64,000 nt of DNA, taken from contig NZ_JBFHIT010000011.1 in the NCBI RefSeq assembly GCF_041596335.1, forward strand, positions 24,293-88,292, given 5' to 3'. Within the stretch, counting starts at the first letter, position 1; every line of letters begins with the position of its first letter. A program made the translations under genes and the position numbers. Below, piece by piece: positions 35,562-42,913 of this stretch. The notes beneath the pieces were generated by a model. It saw nothing but the letters and a program-made list of their open reading frames with translations, was not told the DNA's origin and did no database searches. Source of the stretch: Mangrovibacterium sp041596335. GTDB taxonomy: Bacteria; Bacteroidota; Bacteroidia; Bacteroidales; Prolixibacteraceae.

Positions 35562-37574
35562 CTAGCGAATTCGTCTGAACGGTTCTTTCTTCAACACCAT
35601 CGCTGTTCGCGCCGGCAGATATAGATTCAGATAGTGCTGACTGGTGATTCCGCCTGACGGCCGTGTATAATAAATCATTTCATGATCAATTCGGCCCTGT
35701 CCTCCAAATCGTTGCTCATCGGTATCGAACAGTACTTTATATTTTGAAGCTTCCAACGGAATTCCGTACCCAGTGTATGAATTCACCGGATTGAAGTTGA
35801 AAACCAATAAATAATCGCCACGCTGAAAAGCCAGGATCTGATCGCCTTTGTTGTTGAAGCGATTGTAAACTTCCGGAATATCCAGCAGTCTGGCTTCGCG
35901 AATCCACTGCATCATTTCCCGATCGAAATCAGACAACCAATGAAAACGCAACTCCGGATCTTCAGAAATACTCCAAAGTCTCCTGGCATGTTTGCACGAC
36001 CAGTTATTTCCTTCTCTGGGGAAATCGATCCATTCCGGATGCCCGAATTCATTCCCCATAAAATTAAGGTAGGCACCACCCGCACTGGCCGCTGTTGCCA
36101 AACGGATCATTTTATGTAATGCGATGCCCCGTTCAACCGCCAAATTTGGTTGATCCTTGCGCATGCTGAAATACATTTCTTTATCAATTAAGCGAAATAT
36201 GATGGTTTTATCGCCAACCAGAGCCTGATCGTGCGACTCGGCATAGCTGACCACCTTTTCGTCCATGCGCTTCGAAGTCAGTTCGTAAAAGATATGCCCA
36301 ACATCCCAATTTTCATCCGCAACTTCTTTGATTAGTTTAATCCAGTAATCGGGTACTCCCATCGCCATTCGATAATCAAAGCCATACCCTCCATCAGCCA
36401 AAGGCGTGGCCAAACCGGGCATTCCACTCATTTCTTCGGCAATCGACAAAGCATTTGGGTTTATCTCGTGAATCAACTTATTGGCTAAATAAAAATAGCT
36501 GGTTGCCTCTTCGTCGACACCGCCATTGTAATAATCGTCGTAGCCGGTAAACGCTTTACCCAAACCATGATCGTAATAAAGCATACTGGTTACTCCGTCG
36601 AAACGGAATCCATCGAATTTGTATTCTTCAAGCCAGTATCGAATATTTGACAGTAAAAAATGAAGTACTTCATTTTTGCCATAATTGAAGCAATAGGAAT
36701 CCCATGCCGGATGCTCTCCCTTCGGACCGTCGTGAAAGAACTGATATTTTGTTCCATCGTATTTTCCCAAGCCTTCATTTTCATTTTTCACGGCATGCGA
36801 ATGAACCAAATCGATAATCACCGCCAATCCCATTCCATGAGCATCGTCAATCAATGCTTTCAACTCGTCGGGTGTACCAAAACGTGAAGAAGCTGCAAAG
36901 AAGCTGGACACGTGATATCCGAAACTTCCATAGTAAGGATGCTCCGGAATAGCCATCAACTGAACCGTATTATAGCCGGCCTTTTTAATTCGCGGAAGTA
37001 CATCCAACCGAAACTCATTGTAGGTATGTACCCGTGCTTCTTCACCGGCCATCCCCACATGACTTTCGTAAATCAATGGCGCGTCTCCCCCTCGGTTATA
37101 GCCTGTATTTTTCCACTCATAAGGTGACTCCGGACTCCAGACCTGAGCGGTGAAAATTTTTGTTTCATCGTCCTGAACCGCTCTGGTTACCCATGCCGGG
37201 ATGCGAGTTCCTTTGCCGCCGTTCCAATGAATAGAAAAAGCGTACAAATCGCCATGCTTTAGCTGATTTTCATCCAGAAGCAACTCCCAATTGCCATCTC
37301 CTATCGACTGAAACCGATAGGCCTCCTGTTCTGACCAGTCATTACATTGACCAATCAAATAAACAGCCGTCGCATTGGGCGCCCAGTCCCGCAATACCCA
37401 TCCATCGGTAGTGCGATGCAAGCCATACCACAAATAGCCGCTTGCAAAGTCGCGTAGGTTGCCTCCATTAGTTACTTCGTGCTCTTTTTTAACCGCAGCA
37501 TGATAGCGGGACAATATTACCGGGGCATGATTTTTTAGCCAAGGGTCATTCTCAATTAGTTTCAGAGTTTCCAT
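35562..37574 (-). CDS. glgB: 1,4-alpha-glucan branching enzyme (GH13, eukaryote-like type)
   Basis: The 670-residue protein has a CBM48 module at about residues 45-140 (LHRTTDGWVLRDWAPNATAV) and a GH13 barrel. The nucleophile is in YKFDGFRFDGVTSMLYYDHG, the acid/base Glu is in LSIAEEMSGMPG and the third acid is in SYAESHDQALVGD. The GVPDYWIKLIKEV and NWSCKHARRLW segments resemble eukaryotic and Bacteroidota branching enzymes more than E. coli GlgB. It creates alpha-1,6 branches in glycogen. It heads the minus-strand cluster; a near-match box (TATCTTTA) lies about 20 bp upstream. Confidence 0.95.
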   Translation of the reverse strand: METLKLIENDPWLKNHAPVILSRYHAAVKKEHEVTNGGNLRDFASGYLWYGLHRTTDGWVLRDWAPNATAVYLIGQCNDWSEQEAYRFQSIGDGNWELLLDENQLKHGDLYAFSIHWNGGKGTRIPAWVTRAVQDDETKIFTAQVWSPESPYEWKNTGYNRGGDAPLIYESHVGMAGEEARVHTYNEFRLDVLPRIKKAGYNTVQLMAIPEHPYYGSFGYHVSSFFAASSRFGTPDELKALIDDAHGMGLAVIIDLVHSHAVKNENEGLGKYDGTKYQFFHDGPKGEHPAWDSYCFNYGKNEVLHFLLSNIRYWLEEYKFDGFRFDGVTSMLYYDHGLGKAFTGYDDYYNGGVDEEATSYFYLANKLIHEINPNALSIAEEMSGMPGLATPLADGGYGFDYRMAMGVPDYWIKLIKEVADENWDVGHIFYELTSKRMDEKVVSYAESHDQALVGDKTIIFRLIDKEMYFSMRKDQPNLAVERGIALHKMIRLATAASAGGAYLNFMGNEFGHPEWIDFPREGNNWSCKHARRLWSISEDPELRFHWLSDFDREMMQWIREARLLDIPEVYNRFNNKGDQILAFQRGDYLLVFNFNPVNSYTGYGIPLEASKYKVLFDTDEQRFGGQGRIDHEMIYYTRPSGGITSQHYLNLYLPARTAMVLKKEPFRRIR

Positions 37575-37763
37575 ACAAACGTGGGTTTTTGATAAAGATA
37601 GGAATTTCAGGCTACGGAAGGCTCAATAAAACGGGCATTTCGCGAAGTTTCTAAAACATTTTTTATAGCCTTTACATAAGCCTGCTTATTGTACAAACGA
37701 CGAAATGTTGACGTTGATAACAGTTCGAATGTGGTATCATAAAAGCACTCGCTAAAACAAAAA

Positions 37764-37792
37764 CAGCCAGCCACCAAAACGGTAACTGACTG
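37764..37792 (-). terminator. Terminator of the tRNA-Gly transcript
   Basis: On the minus strand CAGTCAGTTACC and GGTGGCTGGCTG form a 12-bp stem with G-U wobbles around GTTTT. A TTTTTGTTTT tract follows, about 10 bases past the tRNA 3' end. Confidence 0.8.
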
Positions 37793-37800
37793 ATTTACGG

Positions 37801-37873
37801 AGCGGAAAACGGGATTCGAACCCGCGACCCTCAGCTTGGGAAGCTGATGCTCTACCAACTGAGCTACTTCCGC
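37801..37873 (-). tRNA. tRNA-Gly (anticodon CCC)
   Basis: The minus strand folds as a 73-nt cloverleaf. The acceptor stem GCGGAAG pairs with TTTCCGC, the D arm starts TAGCTCAGTTGGTAGAGC, the anticodon stem is TCAGC/GCTGA with loop TTCCCAA, and the T arm contains GGTTCGAACCC. The anticodon is CCC, giving glycine. The 3' CCA is not encoded. An open frame across it (37607-37888) is an artefact of the tRNA. Confidence 0.95.
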
Positions 37874-37932
37874 GATATTTTCGACCAAATGTAAATTATT
37901 TTATCATTCGTCACTCCAAAATCAGAAGTTTT

Positions 37933-38418
37933 TTAAAGCTTTTGCCCCGGGGAGAAACCTTTTTTTATGCGTTGTATAAAATTCTCGATTCGCTTTACTC
38001 TGGTTTCAGGGCGTTTTGCCTGATTGATGTAATTGATAATTGATGACTTGTTGCTAAAGGAGAGCTGCTCAAATTTCTCACTCAACCGGGGATCTTCGTC
38101 CAACAGCCATTGAAAGTCGTCCGGGATCTCGAGCACTCGTGGTGTCAAATCTTGCTCAACAACCAGGTGCACTTCATCGCCGTGTTGCTTACCAACCTGT
38201 TTCAAAATTTCTTTTCGGATATGAATGGCGTGCTCACCATGGCCAATTGGGATCAGGCTCCCGGTTTTATGCACCCCGTCGACCCAACAATTAATTCTCA
38301 CCGGCCCTCCTGTTCCAAATTCAATGCGCACATCAAAAGGAAAGCCGCCGAAAGTCCCAGGAATACCACGATCCAACTGGAAAAGAATTGTTGTGTATTC
38401 AAATCGCTTTGGCCTCAT
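37933..38418 (-). CDS. YdeI/OmdA-associated protein with DUF1905 domain
   Basis: The 161-residue protein combines a DUF1905 beta domain (about 5-90; IPGTFGGFPFDVRIEFGT, then VNCWVDGV-like and GHGEHAIHIRKEIL segments) with a C-terminal helical YdeI/OmdA-type region (about 105-158; FEQLSFSNKSSIINYINQAK then RPETRVKRIENFI). This family is annotated as bacteriocin-protection-like, but its biochemical role is unclear. Its ATG overlaps the queG stop by 4 bp, so the two are translationally coupled. Confidence 0.82.
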   Translation of the reverse strand: MRPKRFEYTTILFQLDRGIPGTFGGFPFDVRIEFGTGGPVRINCWVDGVHKTGSLIPIGHGEHAIHIRKEILKQVGKQHGDEVHLVVEQDLTPRVLEIPDDFQWLLDEDPRLSEKFEQLSFSNKSSIINYINQAKRPETRVKRIENFIQRIKKGFSPGQKL

Positions 38419-39389
38419 TCCTCTAAATCTTTGTCGGATGGTCTGTTGACTTCAACGGAGCCGACCGGCTCAATAAACCGCAGGTTCCGCATAAGCCCGC
38501 TGTATTTTGTTCGTTTCACCGCCGATTTCCTGAACAGTTCGGCAAAGAGCTTCTCGTCCATACTCAGCCATTCGTGCCGAGTTAAAGCCATAAGTTTTGG
38601 GTTTGGGTTGAAAGCGGGTTCTTTGTGAGCCTCCGATTTTAAGTTCCACGGGCAAACATCCTGACAAATATCGCAGCCGAAAATCCGATCATCAAATTGT
38701 CCTTTTAAGCGTTCGTCAATTTCTCCTCGCTGTTCTATTGTTTGGTACGAAATACAGCGCCTCGCATCGACCACATAAGGCGCTACGATCGCTTTTGTCG
38801 GGCAGGCATCCAAACACCGGGTGCAATTGCCACAATGGTTGCTAACAATTCGACGATCGGGTTCCAGTTCCAGATCGACCAGCAACTCGCCGATAAAAAA
38901 AAAGCTCCCATGCTCAACTGATATCAGATTGGAGTTTTTCCCAATCCAACCAAGGCCGGCCCGAACAGCCCAAGCCTTGTCGAGCACCGGTGCCGAATCG
39001 ACAAACGCTCGCCCGTTGCATGCGGCGATTTCCTCGTTTATAAACGCTAGCAGGGAACGCAGCTTTTCTTTCAATACAAAATGATAATCGGCACCATAGG
39101 CATATTTCGAAAGAACAGGTGCATCGGGCGATAACTGCTTTTCTTTCGGATAGTAATTCAACAGCACCGAAATAACCGATCGGCTTCCTTCGTGCAACAG
39201 ACGGGGATCGAGTCGTTTATCCTGATTGCGGGCCATGTAATCCATGTCACCGTTCATTCCGGCAACCAGCCATTGCTCGAATCTGGATTCTTCCTCAGCC
39301 AAAAAATCAGCTTTTGAAATACCACAAGCCAAAAACCCCAGCTCACGAGCTTTTTCTTTAATCCGATCCCTTTGTTCGTTCTTATTCAT
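38415..39389 (-). CDS. queG: Epoxyqueuosine reductase
   Basis: QueG reduces epoxyqueuosine in tRNA to queuosine using cobalamin and two [4Fe-4S] clusters, the last pathway step. The 324-residue protein has the catalytic region FVDSAPVLDKAWAVRAGLGW and the cluster ligands CGNCTRCLDACPTKAI and FGCDICQDVCPWN. It lies 17 kb from the queuosine operon at 20.9-22.9 kb. The downstream YdeI-like gene overlaps its stop. No preQ1-like leader is apparent in front of it. Confidence 0.95.
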   Translation of the reverse strand: MNKNEQRDRIKEKARELGFLACGISKADFLAEEESRFEQWLVAGMNGDMDYMARNQDKRLDPRLLHEGSRSVISVLLNYYPKEKQLSPDAPVLSKYAYGADYHFVLKEKLRSLLAFINEEIAACNGRAFVDSAPVLDKAWAVRAGLGWIGKNSNLISVEHGSFFFIGELLVDLELEPDRRIVSNHCGNCTRCLDACPTKAIVAPYVVDARRCISYQTIEQRGEIDERLKGQFDDRIFGCDICQDVCPWNLKSEAHKEPAFNPNPKLMALTRHEWLSMDEKLFAELFRKSAVKRTKYSGLMRNLRFIEPVGSVEVNRPSDKDLEE

Positions 39390-39408
39390 CAGGCAACAAG
39401 GTATAAAA

Positions 39409-39430
39409 AAACCCGGATCAGACCGGGTTT
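39409..39430 (-). terminator. Rho-independent terminator between sufT-like gene and queG
   Basis: AAACCCGG (39409-39416) pairs with CCGGGTTT (39423-39430) around ATCAGA. A minus-strand T-tract follows, ending the SufE/SufT transcript. Confidence 0.8.
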
Positions 39431-39467
39431 GTGTCGCAAAGCTTTTAATACGAACGCTTATTTTTTC

Positions 39468-39773
39468 CTAAAAGAAACCCAATTCAAGGCGGGCTTCCTC
39501 ACTCATCATCGATTTTTCCCAGGGCGGCTCGAAAGTCAGCTCAACATGAGCATCCTCAACTCCATCAGCCGATAAGGCAGCCTGACGGGCATCTTCTACC
39601 AGCATATCAGCAACCGGGCAACCAGGAGCAGTCAAGGTCATTATAATCGTGGCTTTGTTGGTATCATCAACATCCACATTATACACCAAGCCTAAGTCAT
39701 ATATATTGACCGGTATCTCCGGATCGTAGACATCTTTCAATTTTTCAATAATCAGATCAATTCTTTTATCCAT
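39468..39773 (-). CDS. SufT/DUF59 family iron-sulfur assembly protein
   Basis: The 101-residue MIP18/DUF59 protein has VYDPEIPVNIYDLGLVYNV and IMTLTAPGCPVADMLVEDA, with the conserved cysteine. Its tail LTFEPPWEKSMMSEEARLELGF is typical of SufT and PaaD-like proteins. Members assist maturation of iron-sulfur proteins. It follows the SufE-like gene by 12 bp, which supports a shared role in Fe-S assembly. The core suf operon is not in this window. Confidence 0.92.
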   Translation of the reverse strand: MDKRIDLIIEKLKDVYDPEIPVNIYDLGLVYNVDVDDTNKATIIMTLTAPGCPVADMLVEDARQAALSADGVEDAHVELTFEPPWEKSMMSEEARLELGFF

Positions 39774-39785
39774 CGCAAATTCCTC

Positions 39786-40208
39786 CTATTCTGAAATCTT
39801 CTTATAAGCAACAGCATACAACTTTATTTGTTTAATCATAGCCACCAATCCATTTGAACGTGTTGGCGACAAGTGCTGTTTTAAGCCAATATCGTCGACA
39901 AAATGTAAATCACTGTTCAAAATTTCGTCGGGCGTATGACCCGAGACCACCCGCAACAGCAGTGCGACCAGCCCTTTCACAATAACGGCATCGCTCTCTC
40001 CCTGAAAGTAAATTTTACCATCTTTAAACTCCGGTGCCAACCACACCCTGCTTTGGCAACCTTTAATTACATATTGGTCATTCTTCAGAATCGGGTCTAA
40101 ATCCGGCAAATCATTTCCCAGCTCTATCAGGTAACTATATTTATCCATCCAGTCTTCGTAAATCGAAAACTCGTCATTTATTTCGTCCTGAATTTGATCT
40201 ATTGTCAT
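39786..40208 (-). CDS. sufE: SufE-family sulfur acceptor protein
   Basis: The 140-residue protein starts MTIDQIQDEINDEFSIYEDW and carries the active cysteine in VIKGCQSRVWLAPEF and the later FQGESDAVIVKGLVALLL segment. SufE accepts persulfide sulfur from the SufS desulfurase and hands it to the SufBCD scaffold. It is transcribed with the SufT-like gene downstream (12 bp). The divergent rubrerythrin gene is 202 bp away. Confidence 0.95.
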   Translation of the reverse strand: MTIDQIQDEINDEFSIYEDWMDKYSYLIELGNDLPDLDPILKNDQYVIKGCQSRVWLAPEFKDGKIYFQGESDAVIVKGLVALLLRVVSGHTPDEILNSDLHFVDDIGLKQHLSPTRSNGLVAMIKQIKLYAVAYKKISE

Positions 40209-40365
40209 GCTAAATCAGTTTAAAGCCCCAAATGTCGCAAAAAAATAGAGCAAGCAAAGCGTTTTAACCAGAAGCAATCGCAGAATTAAAGAAAAATAAA
40301 GACTAAAAAATCTTTTTGAATAATTCTAAATAAAGTGCAACATAATAAAACGGGGCTATTTTTCG

Positions 40366-40373
40366 TACTTTTG
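40366..40373 (+). promoter_or_regulatory. Bacteroidota -7 promoter box (TACTTTTG) of rubrerythrin
   Basis: TACTTTTG lies 38 bp before the rubrerythrin ATG at 40411 and matches TAnnTTTG. A second TATTTTTC sits 10 bp upstream. Confidence 0.6.
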
Positions 40374-40410
40374 AGACACAAGAAACCAAATAACAATTAA
40401 TATCACTCAA

Positions 40411-40986
40411 ATGAATTCATTGAAAGGTACTCAAACAGAAAAAAACCTGTTAAAAGCTTTTGCCGGTGAGTCTCAAGCTAAAAACAGATACGAATTTTTT
40501 GCCAAACAGGCACGCACCGAAGGCTTGGAGCAAATTGCAGCGCTATTCGAAGAAACAGCTCTAAACGAGCAAGCACACGCAAACCGTTTCTTTGGTTTTC
40601 TCGAAGGTGGAATGGTCGAAATTACCGCTGCTTACCCAGCCGGCAAGGTAGGCACAACACTGGAAAACCTTCAGGCTGCAGCCGACGGAGAAAATGAAGA
40701 ATGGACTGAATTATACCCCGAATTTGCCCGCATTGCAGAAGAAGAAGGCTTTAAACAAGTCGCAACAGTTTTTAAAACCATTGCTAAAATTGAAAAGCAC
40801 CACGAGGAACGCTACCGCAAGCTTTATAACAACCTTGAAGAAGGCAAAGTATTTGAGCGTGAAGGTAAGGTTACCTGGAAATGTCGGATTTGTGGATTTC
40901 TGCATGAATCGGCCCGTCCACCAAAAAAATGCCCTGCCTGTGAACACGAACAAGCTTATTTTGAGCTAGAAGCTACAAACTTTTAA
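40411..40986 (+). CDS. Rubrerythrin
   Basis: The 191-residue protein has the ferritin-like diiron domain (about 1-145), with ligand helices FAGESQAKNRYEFFAKQA, FEETALNEQAHANRF and IAKIEKHHEERY. A C-terminal rubredoxin domain (about 150-190) has two CxxC pairs, WKCRICGF and KKCPACEH. Rubrerythrin reduces hydrogen peroxide in the cytoplasm using electrons from rubredoxin or NADH systems, as expected for an anaerobe or microaerophile. The Crp/Fnr gene follows 67 bp later, next to a redox mini-operon. Confidence 0.97.
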   Translation: MNSLKGTQTEKNLLKAFAGESQAKNRYEFFAKQARTEGLEQIAALFEETALNEQAHANRFFGFLEGGMVEITAAYPAGKVGTTLENLQAAADGENEEWTELYPEFARIAEEEGFKQVATVFKTIAKIEKHHEERYRKLYNNLEEGKVFEREGKVTWKCRICGFLHESARPPKKCPACEHEQAYFELEATNF

Positions 40987-40994
40987 TATATTTG
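40987..40994 (+). promoter_or_regulatory. Bacteroidota -7 promoter box (TATATTTG) of the Crp/Fnr gene
   Basis: TATATTTG lies 59 bp before the Crp/Fnr ATG at 41054 and directly after the rubrerythrin stop. It matches TAnnTTTG. Confidence 0.5.
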
Positions 40995-41053
40995 TCGCCG
41001 GGAATGAAACTAGCCCCGGCGACATTACCGATAAACAGGTTAACTATAGGTAC

Positions 41054-41716
41054 ATGAAAAGCATTCAATCATCACTCGAGAAACGATTTCCGTTTTTTGA
41101 GGCAAACTTGATCGCAGACATCCTTCAAAACGGAACCGTTCAGGAGCTAACGTCAGGCGACGAGCTCTTGCGTGAAGGCCAATATATAAAATCATTCCCT
41201 ATTTTATTAGAGGGCAACATACGTGTTAGCCGACAGGATAAGGAAGGGCGCGAACTACTGCTCTATTTCCTCAACCCCGGCGAAACCTGCAGTATGGTGC
41301 TCACCTGCTGCATGGGGCAGCAACAAAGCAACATCAGCGCAACAGCCGAACAAAGCAGTACAATAATTCGCATACCGGTTGACTGTTTGGACAAATGGCT
41401 GACCCAATACCCTTCCTGGAAATCCTACATGATGTATTCCTACCGGAAACGTTTTGACGAACTACTCGACACCATTGACGCCATCGCTTTTATGGAGTTG
41501 GACGAACGTCTTAGCCGTTTCTTCTATGCTCGTTTTAAGGCAACCGGCGAACAAAAATTCACAGGCACTCATCAAGATATAGCAAACCATTTAAACAGTT
41601 CGCGCGAAGTGGTATCACGCCTTCTCAAACAAATGGAACAAAAAAACCTGGTGTCACTGAGCCGTAACGAAATCGACTACACCCCCCTGATTAAACAAAC
41701 AGAAGACCAAAATTAA
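41054..41716 (+). CDS. Crp/Fnr-family transcriptional regulator
   Basis: The 220-residue protein has an N-terminal cyclic-nucleotide-binding-like domain (about 15-130; DELLREGQYIKSFPILLEGN) and a C-terminal winged helix (about 150-215; GTHQDIANHLNSSREVVSRL is the recognition helix region). It lacks the four N-terminal cysteines of true Fnr but has TCCM near residue 90. The effector is therefore not clear; haem, NO or redox sensing is possible. A symmetric GTGAC-N4-GTCAC site lies 25 bp past its stop, in front of a redox operon it probably controls. Confidence 0.92.
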   Translation: MKSIQSSLEKRFPFFEANLIADILQNGTVQELTSGDELLREGQYIKSFPILLEGNIRVSRQDKEGRELLLYFLNPGETCSMVLTCCMGQQQSNISATAEQSSTIIRIPVDCLDKWLTQYPSWKSYMMYSYRKRFDELLDTIDAIAFMELDERLSRFFYARFKATGEQKFTGTHQDIANHLNSSREVVSRLLKQMEQKNLVSLSRNEIDYTPLIKQTEDQN

Positions 41717-41740
41717 ATCTTCAACGTAGTTTTTCTTCGC

Positions 41741-41762
41741 TTCTGTGACTCAAGTCACAGAA
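41741..41762. promoter_or_regulatory. Crp/Fnr-type operator palindrome
   Basis: TTCTGTGACT and AGTCACAGAA are perfect inverted 10-base arms around a 2-base CA centre. The core TGTGA-N6-TCACA is the Crp half-site spacing. The centre lies about 40 bases upstream of the start expected from the TTTG at 41785-41788, the usual class II activator position. It sits between the Crp/Fnr gene and the DUF6132-thioredoxin-ferredoxin operon. Confidence 0.8.
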
Positions 41763-41805
41763 CATTGTCGCGCTGTGTTATTTCTTTGCAGGAAACGATT
41801 CAGCA

Positions 41806-42036
41806 ATGAAATTCAAACAACTTTTAACACGGTATAAATGGCAGGCCATTGGGGTTAGCATCGGCTTAATCGGTGGCTACCTCTATTGGTACTACATTGG
41901 CTGTACCTCAGGAACCTGCCCCATTCAGGCTAACTGGCACACCTCCACACTCTATGGTGGGTTGCTGGGGTATTTTGTAGGCGACCTGAAAAAGAGACCT
42001 AAAACAAACAACGACAAGACAGATGGAACAGTTTAA
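41806..42036 (+). CDS. DUF6132 small membrane protein
   Basis: This 76-residue protein has two short hydrophobic helices. The first is about residues 13-30 (IGVSIGLIGGYLYWYY) and is followed by GCTSGTCPIQ, which has two cysteines. The second is about 46-59 (LYGGLLGYFVG). The pattern fits DUF6132 proteins, which are often encoded near thioredoxins and YeeE/YedE sulfur-transport proteins. The paired cysteines could take part in thiol exchange. Its 3' end overlaps the thioredoxin gene by 14 bp, so translation is coupled. It is the first gene behind the Crp/Fnr palindrome. Confidence 0.78.
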   Translation: MKFKQLLTRYKWQAIGVSIGLIGGYLYWYYIGCTSGTCPIQANWHTSTLYGGLLGYFVGDLKKRPKTNNDKTDGTV

Positions 42037-42322
42037 TACCATTATTCAGAGTAATACCCCGGTTTTAGTCGACTTTTTTGCCACTTGGTGCGCTCCATGT
42101 AAAATGATGGCGCCAATACTGCAACAGGTAAAATCGCAGGTAGGCGACGAGGTTCGGATTATCAAAATTGATGTCGATAAAAACCCGGCTATTGCGCAAC
42201 AATTTCAAATTCGAAGCGTCCCCACGCTCAAGCTTTTTAAAAACGGACAGGTAAAATGGACCGGCAACGGTGTAATGCAGGCTGACCAACTGGTAGGCAT
42301 TATTAAAACAACAACACGGTAG
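42023..42322 (+). CDS. Thioredoxin
   Basis: The 99-residue thioredoxin has DFFATWCAPCKMMAPIL, with an active WCAPC variant (Ala for the usual Gly), and the cis-proline in IRSVPTLKLFKNG. It has no signal peptide and acts in the cytoplasm. It overlaps the DUF6132 gene and is followed 24 bp later by a mini-ferredoxin, giving a compact redox operon under the Crp/Fnr-type site. Confidence 0.93.
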   Translation: MEQFNTIIQSNTPVLVDFFATWCAPCKMMAPILQQVKSQVGDEVRIIKIDVDKNPAIAQQFQIRSVPTLKLFKNGQVKWTGNGVMQADQLVGIIKTTTR

Positions 42323-42346
42323 ACCCGCCATTTAAAATTCGCATCA

Positions 42347-42535
42347 ATGAAACAGATTACAATTATAAAACAACGCTGCCCACAAAATCATTTCTGCCCG
42401 GTGATGAGAATATGCCCGGCCGGTGCAATTAGTCAGCGTACACCATTCGAAGCACCGAGCATCGATCAAACAAGATGTACGAACTGCGGGAAATGTGCAA
42501 AATACTGTGCTTTTGGAGCCTTTCAGGCGATTTAA
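42347..42535 (+). CDS. Small 4Fe-4S ferredoxin-like protein
   Basis: This 62-residue protein has CPQNHFCPVMRICPAGAI in its first half and the complete cluster motif CTNCGKCAKYCAFGAF in the second. The CxxCxxCxxxC segment plus a cysteine from the first half can hold one [4Fe-4S] cluster, and the remaining cysteines could hold a second or be partly degenerate. It probably transfers electrons in the cytoplasm. It ends the operon that starts with DUF6132; a clean terminator follows. Confidence 0.88.
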   Translation: MKQITIIKQRCPQNHFCPVMRICPAGAISQRTPFEAPSIDQTRCTNCGKCAKYCAFGAFQAI

Positions 42536-42568
42536 TACTCCAAAACAAAAAGGGAAAGAGGGAAAATG

Positions 42569-42600
42569 CAGGAATCCGAAAGGGTTCCTGTTTTTATTTT
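42569..42600 (+). terminator. Rho-independent terminator of the redox operon
   Basis: CAGGAATCC (42569-42577) pairs with GGGTTCCTG (42582-42590) around a GAAA tetraloop, followed by TTTTTATTTT. Confidence 0.88.
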
Positions 42601-42659
42601 GAGCGTTGCGCAAAGTGGCATGAATTTTCTGTCTGTTTATCCTCACCTTCCCATCGATC

Positions 42660-42703
42660 TTTCTGTAAGCTTTCTGTATGTTTTCTGTAAGCTTCCTGTA
42701 AGC
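42660..42703. repeat. Four tandem 11-bp repeats (TTTCTGTAAGC)
   Basis: Units start at 42660, 42671, 42682 and 42693: TTTCTGTAAGC, TTTCTGTATGT, TTTCTGTAAGC and TTCCTGTAAGC. A degenerate copy, TTTCTGTCTGT, lies at 42626-42636 and an inverted CTTACAGAA at 42718-42726. The 11-bp step is about one DNA turn. The array is in the 378 bp gap between the ferredoxin gene and the FGE-like gene, which otherwise holds the terminator at 42569 and no recognised promoter box. Confidence 0.85.
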
Positions 42704-42913
42704 TCAGATACAAAATCCTTACAGAACACAACTACAAACTACGAGAATACTCCGATCTCAAAATATTGAAAAGCCGAACGAGTTAGCCGGATTATTCGAA
42801 GCCCCTCCGACCCCATGCGGAAACCATAAAAGAGTTAAATATCCTGATATCGACAAAACATTCGCGCGACTTACTGTGTTTCCCTTTGGTTAAGAAAAAA
42901 ATAGATCTGTATC

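Noticed and set aside
37607..37888. Open frame of 93 codons on the minus strand
   Set aside because: It reads through tRNA-Gly and its terminator; the AQLVEH...AGSNPVF peptide is the familiar translation of a tRNA gene.
38110..38628. Plus-strand open frame of 172 codons
   Set aside because: It is antisense to the YdeI-like gene and queG, both of which are clearly real.
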